From Raffaelea ambrosiae (taxonomy: Eukaryota; Ascomycota; Sordariomycetes; Ophiostomatales; Ophiostomataceae), in contig PCDI01000001.1 in NCBI GenBank assembly GCA_002778195.1, positions 992,001-1,056,000 on the forward strand: DNA of 64,000 bases, in the 5' to 3' direction. Under the pieces are notes generated by a model that saw nothing but the letters and a program-made list of their open reading frames with translations, did not search any database and was not told the DNA's origin. Shown here one piece after another: positions 32,315-43,769 of the stretch (the stretch's first letter is position 1; the number at the start of each line of letters is the position of its first letter). The position numbers were made by a program, and so were the translations under genes.

Positions 32315-32391
32315 GGAAATCACGTGTTGAATCACATGCACATCGGGGTTTTTAAAGATTTTAAGTAACAACCTCAACACGTGATATTTCC
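32315..32391. repeat. Inverted repeat containing CACGTG in each arm
   Basis: ATCACGTGTTGA (32319-32330) is repeated inverted as TCAACACGTGAT (32374-32385), 12 of 12 bases. GGAA before the left arm and TTTCC after the right arm extend the symmetry. An ATCACATG lies between the arms (32331-32338). The spacer is 43 bp and AT-rich. Confidence 0.85.
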
Positions 32392-33638
32392 CATACAAAA
32401 ACTTCATACAAAGACTTCCTAACCAAATTTTCTAACCACTAATCCCTAACCTCTCTTAACTTTTTGTTGTGGGAGGTTATTTTTTCTCCTGGGGGGGGGG
32501 GAAGAAAAGGTGGCTTTTTTGGCCTGGGAATGTTACGTGGGTTTTATTTTTGAGGCGCATTAACGAATGATGTTTTTAGGGGCGTGGTGAACGACAGACA
32601 CATTGGGGTCCAGGAACCAAAGCGACTTTTGGACGAAACCGTTGGTCCGAATCTCGTATTTCGTACGAGATTGGCGCTCGGGGTTTGCGGCGGAAAGCAC
32701 GAAAAAAGCGAGATGCCGATGTCCTTTTGGTGTGGGAAAAGAGAGCTTTTGCTTATCCACTCCCGCCCCTCCCAGACCAAGCTTACACACACACACTAAC
32801 TACCGTGCGGTGCGGTGCGTGCATTGGGGGCGTTGGGTGCGTGTGCATGTGCGTGCGCGTTGGTCGGATTCGCGCGCGCGCGAAGATATGGTTTGCGACT
32901 GAGATCAAGAAGAAAAAAAGCCGTGGCGGGCGGGGGGTGGCGGGAGGCGGCGGGCGACGCTGTGAACGGGAAGAAGAGAGGAAAGAGGGCAAAAGAGAAG
33001 GGGCGACTAGCGAGAGGCAAACGGATATATGTCTCGTTCTCGCGTCCGACCCCCCTCTCTCGCCGGATGTAGGAAATTCGCGTCGACGCCCGCCCGCAAC
33101 CACAGCTATCCAGGAGCTATGAGCTAAACTGCCCAGTAAAAATAAAGTCACGATAGAACGAAAAGAGGAAAGTGGGATTGGCGTTTCTTGGGGGTGACGC
33201 CATTGCCCGAAGGCGGATAGAAACAGCGCTAACAGAAAAAAAAAATTAAAGTAAGGGTGTGGGAAAGGAGGGCCAACACGCCGGTAGGGAGGGACAGCAC
33301 CATATCTTTCGTAGCAGAAAAGAGGTAAGGGCGTTCTAGAACCGGGGAACCGAAAGAGAGGGTGAGAAACGAGACAGCCAGAGAGAGTGAGAGGGAGAGA
33401 AAGGGTACACCGGAGAGTCCCCCATTCAGCCTCATTTGTCACCATATTGACCAACCCTGATATCCTTGCCGATATTCTTCAACGTTTCCCCCGGCCCTTT
33501 CTTCTCTGCCGTCCAGTATAAAAACAGGTCGTTGGCCACCTTGTGACGATAGAACGACAACGTATACCTTGTTGCCTGCCAGACTATCCCACTATCACCA
33601 CTGACCACGCTCGCTAGTGACCAGCTCGCTCGCCCGCC

Positions 33639-35108
33639 ATGACTGACCCCCCGCGCCCGCCCCAGCTGGCACCGCTGTCGGCCGTCCTGCCGCCGCTCTA
33701 CATCGGCACGGCCACCTTCAACTCCCAGTATGTCGACGACCCTGTCCACATGCCCTACCGTGACATTGTGCGCCGCGCCCTCGTCGAGTACGGTGTCCGT
33801 GGCTTCGACACCAGCACCTACTACGGCCCGGCCGAGGACCTGCTGGGCGAGGCCCTCGAGGCCTCCGGCGTCGACCGCAGCCAGTATTTCTTGCAGACCA
33901 AGGCCGGCCGCGTCCGCACGGACGTCTTTGACTACTCGCCCGCGGCCATCCAGGCGTCCGTGCTGCGCTCGCTGCAGCGCCTGCGCACCGACTATGTCGA
34001 CCTGGTCTTTGCGCACGACGCCGAGTTTGTCAGCCCGGACGAGGTCGTGACGGCCGTGCGCGCCTTGCGTGCTCTGCGGGGCGCCTCGTCCGAGGGCGGC
34101 ACCCCTGGCACCACCGGCATTGTCCGCTATGTCGGCATATCCGGCTTCCCTGTGGATGTGCTCGTCGACCTCGCCGAGCACGTCCTGCGCGAGACCGGCG
34201 AGCCGCTCGATGCCGTCCTGAGCTACGGCCATTGCACTGTCCAGAACACGCGTCTGGTCGGCGACCCTCTGTCCGACATGTCGCCGCTGGCCCGTCTGCA
34301 CCGCGCCGGCGTGTCTGTCGTCCTCAACGCCAGCCTGCTCAACATGGGCCTGCTGACCACCCGCGGCGTCGACAACGGGCCCCAGGCCGCCTGGCACCCT
34401 TCGCCGCCCGGCCTGCGCGATGTCTGCGCCGAGGCCGCGCGCATCTGCCAGACGGACCCCGACGCGCCGGGCAACCTGGAGCGCACGTCTCTGCGCTATG
34501 CGCTGGACCTGTGGTCGCGCGCCGGCGCGGACGCTGGTCTCGGCACGACGGTGACTTTCGGGGAGCGCACGCTGTTGATGGGCGCGTCTGTGCTGGGCGT
34601 CACCTCGGTTGAGGAGCTGGCCGAGACGATGCAGGAGTGGTGGAGCGTGTTTGACTCGCTGGGTTTGCCGCACCCGACCATGGGCGCAGACCTCCACGTC
34701 CAGGGGAAGACGACGAACGGAGAGGCCAACGGCAAGGCCAACGGCAAGGCCAACGGCAAGGCCAACGGCAAGGCCAACGGGACAGTCAACGGACACGCGA
34801 ACGGCCATGCCAATGGGCATGTAAACGGTGGTGCCAACGGGGCAGCCAACGGGACAGCCAACGGAACAGCCAATGGGGCAGCCAACGGTAGTACTGTTAA
34901 CTGTGCCGCCACGGCCGCGAGCAAGCGCGAGGCCAGTCTGCGCCGCATGCAGCATGTCAAGGACTTTGTCCAGGACAAGCTCTGGCCTGTCTTCGGCGAA
35001 TGGAAAGACTATGCCTGGGCGAGCCCGACCGAAGGCTGGGTCAACGGGCTCAAGGCGACCACCACGACCGCGGTCACGGCGGCAGCAGACCAGGCGGCAC
35101 ATCTATGA
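33639..35108 (+). CDS. Aldo/keto reductase, D-arabinose 1-dehydrogenase type (ARA2-like)
   Basis: A single-exon 489-aa protein. It shows the AKR barrel with catalytic-site blocks GVRGFDTSTYYGPAEDLLGE (Asp, Tyr), YFLQTKAGRV (Lys), YVDLVFAHDAEFV (His) and IVRYVGISGFP. TSLRYALDLW and TVTFGERTLLMGAS lie in the cofactor half. The order and spacing resemble ARA2/L-galactose dehydrogenase, NAD-dependent oxidation of D-arabinose towards erythroascorbate. After the barrel (about residue 360) come 60 residues of Asn-Gly repeats (NGKANGKANGKANG, then NGHANGH, NGTANGAANG). These are absent from usual family members (about 330-390 aa). A conserved-looking C-terminal segment (KDFVQDKLWPVFGEWKDYAW) follows. 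The ATG at 33639 is in good context (GCCATGA). Confidence 0.85.
   Translation: MTDPPRPPQLAPLSAVLPPLYIGTATFNSQYVDDPVHMPYRDIVRRALVEYGVRGFDTSTYYGPAEDLLGEALEASGVDRSQYFLQTKAGRVRTDVFDYSPAAIQASVLRSLQRLRTDYVDLVFAHDAEFVSPDEVVTAVRALRALRGASSEGGTPGTTGIVRYVGISGFPVDVLVDLAEHVLRETGEPLDAVLSYGHCTVQNTRLVGDPLSDMSPLARLHRAGVSVVLNASLLNMGLLTTRGVDNGPQAAWHPSPPGLRDVCAEAARICQTDPDAPGNLERTSLRYALDLWSRAGADAGLGTTVTFGERTLLMGASVLGVTSVEELAETMQEWWSVFDSLGLPHPTMGADLHVQGKTTNGEANGKANGKANGKANGKANGTVNGHANGHANGHVNGGANGAANGTANGTANGAANGSTVNCAATAASKREASLRRMQHVKDFVQDKLWPVFGEWKDYAWASPTEGWVNGLKATTTTAVTAAADQAAHL
34716..34890. repeat. 12-bp tandem repeat coding for an Asn-Gly tract
   Basis: AAGGCCAACGGC is repeated perfectly about four to five times, then degrades to six-base GCCAAYGGN units. 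It is in frame within the ARA2-like gene. Confidence 0.9.
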
Positions 35109-36429
35109 GCAGCAGCATCTCCAATTCTTTTAGGGAGGTCCCTTCTCTCTATCTTCGGCTTGTCGCACCTCTCCTCATCACAGCTTATTTGTCTTTCCGG
35201 CATACGAATGTTCTTCTGCCTTTTATTGTCGCATCTTGTTTTTTTTTTGGTGGTCGTCGCATATTCTGTGTTCTTCAGCATGATTTCCCTTGTGTGTTTT
35301 CGATTGTGTGTGCCTTTTTGTATGACAGCTGAACCAGCCAGCCAAGCTTTCCGTCGTTGGGGAATGGGCGTCCAGGGGTTATCGTGTGTTCTTGTTGTGC
35401 TTTTTGTTGCCTCCCTTTTTTGTCGATAGACCAGCTTGAATTTTTTTCTTTGTGTTGCGGAGGTTTGTATTTTTTCTTTTCTTTTTCTCCAAAAAAAAAG
35501 ATACGTATTTTTTTCTTTTGTCGTGCGAGCGTGAAAAGCGTTGCCATGTTCTGCGCCACACATTGATGCATACACGGTTTTTGTTTGCACACCGCATTTT
35601 TACCAGGATTCTTTTTCTTTTTCTGGCGTGTTTTACTCGTTGCAGCCTTGTCCGCACATACCGCGCTCAATCCATCACCATAGCGCGCGCATGCCACAAC
35701 TCGTTTTTTGGATTCGCAGAAGACATCCAATAAAGTCATCATGAGGTCAGTAGAGTAAAGAGAAAAAGTTGCTTTATAAAAAATGGACCAAAAATAAAGC
35801 AAAACAGAGAAAGCACAGGAAGAACAACACGAAACGAAACGAAACACACCCTCGCAGACCAAAACTCCAGTCTTCACACCATGGGGGGGGGAGAAAAAGA
35901 AAAGAAAAAAAGAAAAGAAAAAAAAACCCTCTCTCGTGAAAACAGGAGGTCAAGAGCAAGGCGGCATATCAACAGGCGCCAGTATATTTTTCCCCCGCCG
36001 TCTTTCGAACTTGGGTTCTCCCACAAACTGCGCTGTTTCTTTGCCCTTTCTCTTCATGCATGCATCATATAACAAAAACAAATGCTGTCTCGTCCAGTGA
36101 CCGACTTCCTAACAGCCTCGGCAGACTGTTTCCATACTCCCCGCACTCCCACACCTCTCCCTCTTTTCATGATAATAATAATAATCATAATCAAATTCCA
36201 GGAACAGGGAACAAAAAAGTCCAGAGCAAAAGTGTAACCGATGAGAATATGAAAATAAGAGTGAGGGTTGCAAGCGAGGAGACAAGAGAAATACGGGGGT
36301 GAACACCAGGTAGGTATACAAATATAAAAGTAACAAAGGCGTAGTGAGGGTTCATTCAATCAGTGCTGGGTGAGTAGCACCCTCTGTTTCTCATAGCTCC
36401 TCAGACAAAGGAGGGTGAAAAAAGGGTCT
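35109..36429. other. Convergent intergenic region
   Basis: T-rich near the ARA2-like stop and A-rich towards the SIP5 stop, consistent with the 3' UTRs of two converging genes. No gene is seen. A short ATAATAATAATAATCATAATC tract is at 36171-36192. Confidence 0.6.
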
Positions 36430-39326
36430 TCAATCAAAGTCATTCGGTGGCGCTGGCGTTCCAGGTGTGATCATCAGCTCGGGAGGACGACCCCCCACGC
36501 CCACTGTCATTTGTTCGGTGGTCGTATTCTCGACGTGTTCCTCATGTGCCGCAGAGGCCTCTGCGTCCTTGAGAGGGTCCGTCTTAGCGGTTGTCTGGTG
36601 GGTGGCAGCACCATCCGTGTCCACGGCAAACATCTGGCCGCCACTCTCGCCCGTGTCATGCGTGCTGTCCTTATCACGGTTGATGGCCGACAGTCGGCGG
36701 CCGGCATCCTTACCCTCCAGCTGCACGCCCACGAGCTCTGCCAAGCTGCTAAAGTTGAACATAGCCTCTGTGCTGCTGCTAGGGTCGTGGTCGTCCCTGT
36801 GATCGCCGCCGTCTTCACTAGCACCGCTGCGGCTTCCAAGACTCAGGCCACTGGCCCGAGGGTCTTGCAGATGCGTGGGCGCATTGGGGAAGCTCCCGGC
36901 AGTCGAGTCAGGGAGCGATGAGGACACTGACGAGGCACTGCTCATCTGCCGCAGGTGTGACGGGCCTGCCGATGGCTGGGGCGTGGGGATGCCGCGAGGT
37001 CCAGACGAAGTGGGCGACAGGGACTGTCCTTCACCATCCGTGTCGCCCGCTGTGGCAGCAGTCGAGACAGCCAGCCCACGGTCCACGCCCTTGCCTTTGT
37101 TGGCGGTGGGGGGAGCAGAGGCGTTGGATGACGTGGTAGCCGGAGAAGCAGCCGAAGTAGCAGCAGCGGGCATGATACTGGTCGATGAGCCAGCGACCGG
37201 GCTTGTGCCACCACTACTGTTGGCGCCATTTCCGGCACTGCTGCTACCGCCATTGCCCGTGCTGACAGCCATGGCATTGGCTACGCTCGCCTCGACACGC
37301 AGATTCGACGCTCCACTATTTCCACGCCTCCGGTTGCCGATGCCCAGACCAGACAGACTCAGAGAGCTGGCACTGGCAGAGCTCTGGCCACTACCACTGC
37401 CGGTCCCATACAAGCTCGAGCTGCTACCATGTTGCTGTTGCTGCTTGAGAGCTGCTTTGGAGGCTTTGCGCTCTTCTTTTTCCCGCTTCTTGGCTTCCTT
37501 GCGCTCTTGTTTCTCCTCCTTGCGTCGGCGTTCCTCCTCTGTCGCTAGAGACTGACGTAGTGCCTCTCTAAACATCAGTTCTTCTAGGTCCTCCATGCGC
37601 GTACGTGGCCCCGCAGCACCCAGCCCGCGGCCGGAGCTAGAGCGCGGTCCAGGCTCCATTGTCGACGGCGAACCGTCGCCGCCATCACTGTTGTGGTTGG
37701 GACTAGCATCGCCCTCAGTTTGGTTACCGCTAGTATTTCGCCGACTAAAGCGTCCAACACGGAAACCCCGAGACTCCTGCGAGCCCATAAGAAAGGCGGC
37801 AGTGTGGAGGGCCGTTGCAGCTGCTGCTCGTCGTTGTACTTGTGCCCGCTGAGACGACAGTTTCGTAGACCAATCTGGGCGCACCTTGTCTGTGGTAACG
37901 ACGTTGGGGGCAGTCACAGACAGGGACTGGGTTCGCCTCCTTGAGCCGGGAGTCCCAGCACCGCTGGCCGAGTGGAGAGGGTTTCCGCTTGGTGAAAGCG
38001 CCGTGGGCGACAAGGTCGAGCTTATCGAACTGGTAGACGACATTGCTGTTCCCATGGCGCCGACGCCGAGGGGAAGGGAAGAGTATGCGAGGCCTCGGCG
38101 GAACGGTGGTGGGTCGTACGTCACGCCAAATTCCGGCTGCTGGCAGTAAGGACAGCAGGCCGGTTCAGAGATGAGCTGCCCCGCTTGCTCCTCGGGGTGC
38201 ACATCACTGTTGTTGTTGTTGTTGCTGTCTCCGTGGCCCTCCGGATAGTGAGGATCGGCACGTTTGATCTGGACAAAGCACTCGCTGCAAATGGGCTGGT
38301 CACAACACCGAGTGTGGTTCAGGTAAGGAGGATACGACAGGAAGCAAATGGGGCACTCGGTAGCATCCTTGTACAAAAACACCTCAATTGGCTGGCCGTT
38401 CACAAAAGGGTCGTGAGGCAGGTTTATCTCGCGAGGTGCAATGTCGGTCGAAGATCCGTTACGTGACGATATGCTCTGTGCAGCGTTGGCAATGGCTGTC
38501 TTAGAACGGTTCAATAACTGGGAACCGCTGCGCGGAGCGACAGAGCTTGTAGGCGAAACAACATTGGGGGACGAGGTGCCAGCCAGAGAGCCGCTCGGCA
38601 AGGCTCCTGAAGCGGGCCCGGGGGCGAGCGAGGCACTTCCGGAAGACCCGGGGGCCGGGCTACTGCTACCACCCCTGTCCACCTGAGGCACGGCGAGGTT
38701 CATTTGGCCCGTACTGGGAGAGGAATCGGAGGACGGCGTGTGGCGGGGAAAGAAGCCTTCTGGCGGCGGCTGGTCGGGGGGAGGGATTTCGAGGCCGCGG
38801 GCGGCAGCAACGAGCTGGTATTCGGTCCATGTATCGGAAAAGTCTTGCAGGCCTCTCCAAAATGGAGCGAGCCTTCTCTCGATCTGTTGTTTTTGTTCGG
38901 GTTAGCCGTAGAACAAGGCGTCGGGTGAGTGCTTTGACCTGATGCGTCGATGCTCACCTGGCACTGCCGCACGACAGTCTTGTTGTAGTCCTCTGGCCCG
39001 ACATAGGTACCCAGTGTTACCAGGTAGCCCCCATCCACATGTTCCTCCTTCATGCTGCGCTCTCTTTCGACCAGACGTTGCTGTCGCTCCCGCTCGAGGC
39101 GCCTAGCCTCACGCTCTTGTCTCGTCTCTCTTCGTTCCGGTGCTTGCGTGGGGCCTGTCGCAGAGTGCATGGTCAAAAGACCGCCGATTTCCGACCGATT
39201 TCCCCGCCCGCGCTGCCGATCGCGTCCACTTGGCACATGAGAAGAGGGTTGGCCATGCCCGCCGGAGGCGGACAGCCGCAGCGAACCGCCATCCTGGCGA
39301 GACTCCTTCGTGTTGTGATTACCCAT
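36430..39326 (-). CDS. SIP5: SIP5-like RING-type zinc-finger protein
   Basis: Exons 38958-39326 and 36430-38883 join in phase 0 (CQ|IE) to give 940 aa. The first exon starts MGNHNTKESRQDGG and has a charged helix (RQEREARRLERERQQRLVER) and GYLVTLGTYVGPEDYNKTVV. Across the junction runs IERRLAPFWRGLQDFSDTWT. The core is a zinc finger ECPICFLSYPPYLN..CCDQPICSECFVQIKR..CCPYCQQPEFGVTY. This is the hallmark of SIP5, first found as a Snf1-interacting protein in yeast and thought to help link Snf1 kinase to its Reg1/Glc7 phosphatase. A basic coiled-coil-like stretch (EEERRRKEEKQERKEAKKRE) and a Ser/Gly-rich tail follow. The intron has GTGAGC and a CTAACC branch. Confidence 0.9.
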
Positions 39327-41892
39327 GGTGGGCGACGGGTGGTTGAGCCCGCCTGGTTTGCAGACAGTTGGGCACCGATTTCTTGCAGTCTGTTCCGTGT
39401 TTGGATGTGCAGTCGCGTATGGGGACCTTTTATATGCCGGGAGTGCTGTGCAGTTCTACCCCCTCTTTGTGGCAGATCCCCCCAGTGTCCGGTGCTTAGA
39501 AATAATGCTCGCGACACAGACGCATCTAAAAAAGAAAAGAAAAAGACGGCTAGGTCAGATGGGGAGGTGACAAGCTGCGTATCAGTAGGCCGGTCGCATA
39601 CGGCGTGCGTCTCGTGTCGGTGGCGTCTTCGTTTAAGACAAGTGAACAAGTCGTGTGTGCCCAGGGCGAGACACACAAAAAAAGGTGTTGTGGTGGCGTT
39701 GGCAGTTGGTGAGCCAGAATAATGGTTCTACCAAGCCAATCGCAGGCGGCCAGAAGGGGAAGAAATCGGCCTAGGCGCTCGTCACATGGGGGTCGAGAGA
39801 TAAGGCACGACTAGAAATAGACGCAATGGGCGAGGCTGACGAGAGCAGCGTGTGAAGCGCGGTCGAGAAAGAAGACAGGGGAGGCGACGCGAGAACGAAG
39901 GTGGAGGTGGTGGAAGAGGAAAAGGAGGGCAGCCAAAGTCGTGATGTGCGAAAGGCCGATCTGGCCGATATGGCGATGACGATGGCGAGAAAAGTAGACA
40001 GATACTTGGCAGCAACACCAAGCAGCCCCAAAAAACTTGTTGGAGCTAGGCCACGCCAGCGAAGCAGGAGCACGGGGCGAGTGGAGGCAGGTGGTGGGAT
40101 GTGCGCTGACTGACGTTATATTCGTACAAGTGTTAATGCTCTCTGCTTGTTTTTGCGGTGCTGCGTTTTGCTGCCAAAGTTTTGTTTGGTCTGTTCATGC
40201 GTTTCTGGGTTCTTCGGCATCCTGCGCACGCGCTGTCAGGGATCAGGATGGAGCAGGATGGAGCAGACCAGACCAGAGTGGATGGGACGGGTCTGGGGAG
40301 GGGGACAAGGAGGGGAAGCAGGAAAATGAATAACGAAACAACGAGCAGAGGGCGAGCAAAGGGGCGGGAAACTAACCCCTACCAGGTTGCTATCCAGGCT
40401 GCAAGCAGTGAGCACTGGTTGCCAGCGATAGCTTCGGGGGGGGGGGGCGTGCCCGGGTTGTCAGATAGTTACACCGTATTGAGGACAGCGTATTTGCCTC
40501 TGAGCTGGACTTGCTGTTCCTGGCCTGGCTCAAGCGGTTGGGCGAATGAGGAGGACGCGATAGGGCGGCGGATTGCTGACACGCCTGTAAGATAAATGGA
40601 AGAAAGAGAGCGCGGACCAAAGACAAAGACGGCGTGCGTTTCGTGGGGCGGGCAGGCAATGCAACAAACAAAAAGAGCAGAAGATTGCGGGAAATCGGGA
40701 GAGAATCAAAAGAGAAGACAAATGGGGGGGGAAATAATATCGCCTTGGTTTTTTTTGGCGATGATCGTTTTGGGGGGATCTTTGGGCTCTTTTTTTTTTA
40801 CCCTGCTGTTTATGCAGCCCACGGGGTCTTGTTTGCGCCGAGGATGCCGGCGAGGCCCAAGTTCCTGCTTGTTGCCGGACGGAGTCCTACCGCTCTAACG
40901 CGTGGCCGAGGTATGTCCAATAATCCGATGCCGGGAAGGTTGACGATGCTTTGGGGAATGGAAGGAGAAAAGAGAGAGAGTAAAAACGGAGGAGAAATGG
41001 ACAAAGTGGACACAAAAAAGGCAAAGGAGAACGCCAAAGAGAAATGGTCGGAGCAGAAGACAATGTCCACTCCGACTGAATCAGGAAGGAAGTCGTGTCG
41101 GCTCTTTCCTGCCCCAGAGCATTGGAACATACGGCTTTTTTCCTTCGCAGGGCTCTTTCCCGATTCTACTGCTACTCTGTAACTAGTTACTTTGGCGGGA
41201 AACTAACCTAACAGTGTGCGACGACAACGGCGCGATGCAGGAACAGCAACAGCGGGGGGGCGAGCCCGGATAAGTGGCCCCCCCACACTGTGCTTGCATG
41301 ATGCCAGGGTACTTTGGTCCCCGTGCAAGACACCTCGAGGAGCTAAGTATCATGCTAACTTTATGGTGCTGGCCTAAACCACGTTCTACGCAGGCCAAAG
41401 CCGGCGATGCCGTAAAGTGCACATTTCTTTGTCGCTTTTCGCAGCACTTTTTTTGTTGCACTTTTGTCACGTTACTGCCGTCAGTCGTTTTTTGTCTTTT
41501 TCCTTTTGCATCCTTTGTTGGATATGGAGCAAACCTCTCGCTTGGGAAGCCAAAGGCGAACGCGCACGTTGTTCGACGTGTCACAGAGAGCAGAATGCGT
41601 GCCGAGCTGCATGGCCCATCCCTGTAGTTGAGAAACAAGGAAGCCGATTAAGTGGACGAAAGATCCGCACCAGTCTTCTCCATCCATCGGGCTGCCTCCC
41701 TCATATCCAGATCCGTGTTACAATCTAGTTACAGGGATCCATTGTATGACTTCAAAGCACATTGGACGTGTCAGTGGGCGAAAGAGAGTTCGATGAAATC
41801 ATTGGCTCATCTTGTGCAGAGAAACAATGACAAGCAAACAAGCAAACAATTTTGGTACACTCATATCCAATCCGGTACCCCCTGCCCTGCCC
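39327..41892. other. 2.6-kb intergenic region, no supported gene
   Basis: Upstream of SIP5 and downstream of the sugar transporter. Mixed G-rich and A-rich tracts, with a G run near 40438-40447. A 15-bp direct repeat GGCGGGAAACTAACC occurs at 40363-40377 and 41194-41208, each followed within about 100 bp by a G run and GCCCGG. No open frame has a recognisable domain. Confidence 0.55.
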
Positions 41893-43769
41893 TCACTCTT
41901 CTCTGTCACTGCTCCGCACCAGGGGTGCCGCCTCGTTGTCAGTTCCTTCGTCCTCTGAATCATCATCCAATGTGTCCAGATGGCCAATGGGGACGTCGCG
42001 AATGGTTGCCGCTTTGCCAAAGAGCTCGTCCATGTCTTCGAGCGCGAGCCCTTTCGTTTCGGGGTAGAAGGCGTAGATAACCTACCACGGTTAGTGTTTC
42101 CGTCCCACCATTATCGCAACAAGCTTACTCTCACGGCATGTGAATCTCTCGTTCAGATGACGGCATCTTACCGGGATGCAGGCGAAGTTGACAGCCATGA
42201 AGAAGAAGTAGATGTTGGTTTTGAAGAATTTGAAGCCCGTCGGCCAGATCTGGGCAGCGATGATGGATCCAATGGCGCCGCCCGATGCGGCAAAATTGAG
42301 GCCTCTCGCGCGGAGGGCAGTAGGGAAGATCTTAAAAAAAAAAGGTTAGACACAGGTAAACAAGGGGAGGTGACGAAATTGGTTTGACGCGATCAAAGAA
42401 AGGAGGAAAGACGTCTGCCTACCTCTGAGCCGTAGACCCATGACGCCGGGCCAAACCCCAGGCTGTACCCAAACGAGTAGATAAACACAAACATCACACA
42501 GACAATGTTCGTCGCCCGGTTCGTGCCATCTGGGTTGGTCAGCGGCAGCACCGCATTCATCAGCATGGCCACGCCCATGACGGCCGCGCCCAGCGACATG
42601 GAAGCCCGCCGACCCAGCCCGTCAATGATGTAGGCCTCGATCACGGTGCACGCAATCTTGAGCGTGCTCTCGAGACCGCCGACCATCAGGGATGTCCGGC
42701 GGTTGAGGCCGAGCTCGGCGAACAGCGTCGGCAAGTAATACTTCATGGCGGTGGCGCCGCAGAGCTGGGCCATGAACTGGAGGAGGGTGGCCCGCCAGAG
42801 GCGGCTGCGCAGAGACGGCTCCAAAAACAACGACTTCCAGTCTCCCAAGCCGGACGCTGACCGGTAGGCGACAACCGACTGGCGGATCTCGTCAAACTCG
42901 TGCTCGATCTGGTCGGCGCTGTAGATGCCTTCGCGGAGGAAGAGGAGGGATCCCTTGGCGCGGTCGAGTTGACCGTGTTCGACAAGCCACCGGGGACTGG
43001 GGGAAACGTATCAGCAGCTCTTCCAACGCAAGGATGAATTAGAGAAAGGGGCGCGGTATGCACATACGACTCTGGTATCAACGGAAGACCCGTCATGAAG
43101 ACAATGGCCGGAATGTACTCGAGGGCAATGGATACCCGCCAGCCATGGGCCTCGCCGACGGGCGTCTTCCAGAACGTCATGGCCCAGCCGACCCAGAACC
43201 CAATGGCCAGGCCGGCCACGAAGCCGATGTGGTTCATGACGACAAACCGGCCTCTCTGCTTGGCAGGGGCGATCTCACTATGAGGAGGGCGGCAGGTGTT
43301 AGCCATCATACTGGTCGATTCCTCCCCGGTGTCCGTTCTCTTGGTGTCTCTCTCTCTCTCCTGACCTCTGGTACAGCGGCACGCTCGTGCTCACCGCGGC
43401 CACGCCGACACCCGAAATGATGCGGCCGGCAATGACCATGCCCAAGGCATGGGGACCGGCCGCGCCGGCAATCAGCACCGTGCCGAAGCAGGTGACCGCC
43501 GTGCCGGCCAGAGCGGCCATGCGGCGGCCGAGGTAGTCGCTGGCGGTGCGCGAGAGGAAGATGTAGGAAAACAGCGTGCCCAGGTAGTAGATGCCGGTGA
43601 TGAGACCGCGCTGGGAGGCGGTCGGCTGGATCACCTGGCCGAAGCCGGGGTGGGCGAGCACGGAAGCGAGGACGCCGACATTGTAGCCCCAGACGAACGA
43701 TCCGACGGCATAGAAGAGGCAGAGGAGGTACAGCCGCCGGGCCGCCTTGGGCAGGTTGAGCGTGTCCAT
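41893..43769 (-). CDS. MFS sugar transporter (sugar porter family)
   Basis: Five exons (43366-43769, 43068-43277, 42423-42996, 42172-42330, 41893-42081) join in phase to give 511 aa, the usual length for hexose/pentose porters. Family signatures in order: WGYNVGVL in TM1, RTASDYLGRRMA (D-x2-GRR loop), GRIISGVGVAAVSTSVPLYQ with SEIAP across the first junction, PESPRWLVEHG across the second, and IFPTALRARG. Near the end, YPETKGLALEDMDELFG is the PETKG motif. Introns have branch sites such as CACTAAC. Upstream in-frame codons lack an ATG, so MDTLNLPKAARRLY is taken as the start. The sugar carried cannot be deduced. Confidence 0.92.

Larger units (their letters stand above)
30807..33638. other. 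2.8-kb divergent intergenic region
   Basis: Lies between the glycosyltransferase-like gene (-) and the aldo/keto reductase (+). No gene is supported. It holds a perfect hairpin (31702-31729), a GA microsatellite (31773-31799), an AT-rich stretch with a CACGTG inverted repeat (32315-32391), and purine-rich sequence near 33130-33420. Confidence 0.6.

Noticed and set aside
32420..32460. Telomere-like CCCTAACC / CTAACC sequence
   Set aside because: Only one CCCTAA and a few degenerate units; AT-rich chance sequence is more likely than an internal telomere.
40363..41208. LTR retrotransposon or solo LTR
   Set aside because: Only 15 bp match; no target-site duplication, primer-binding site or coding remnant.
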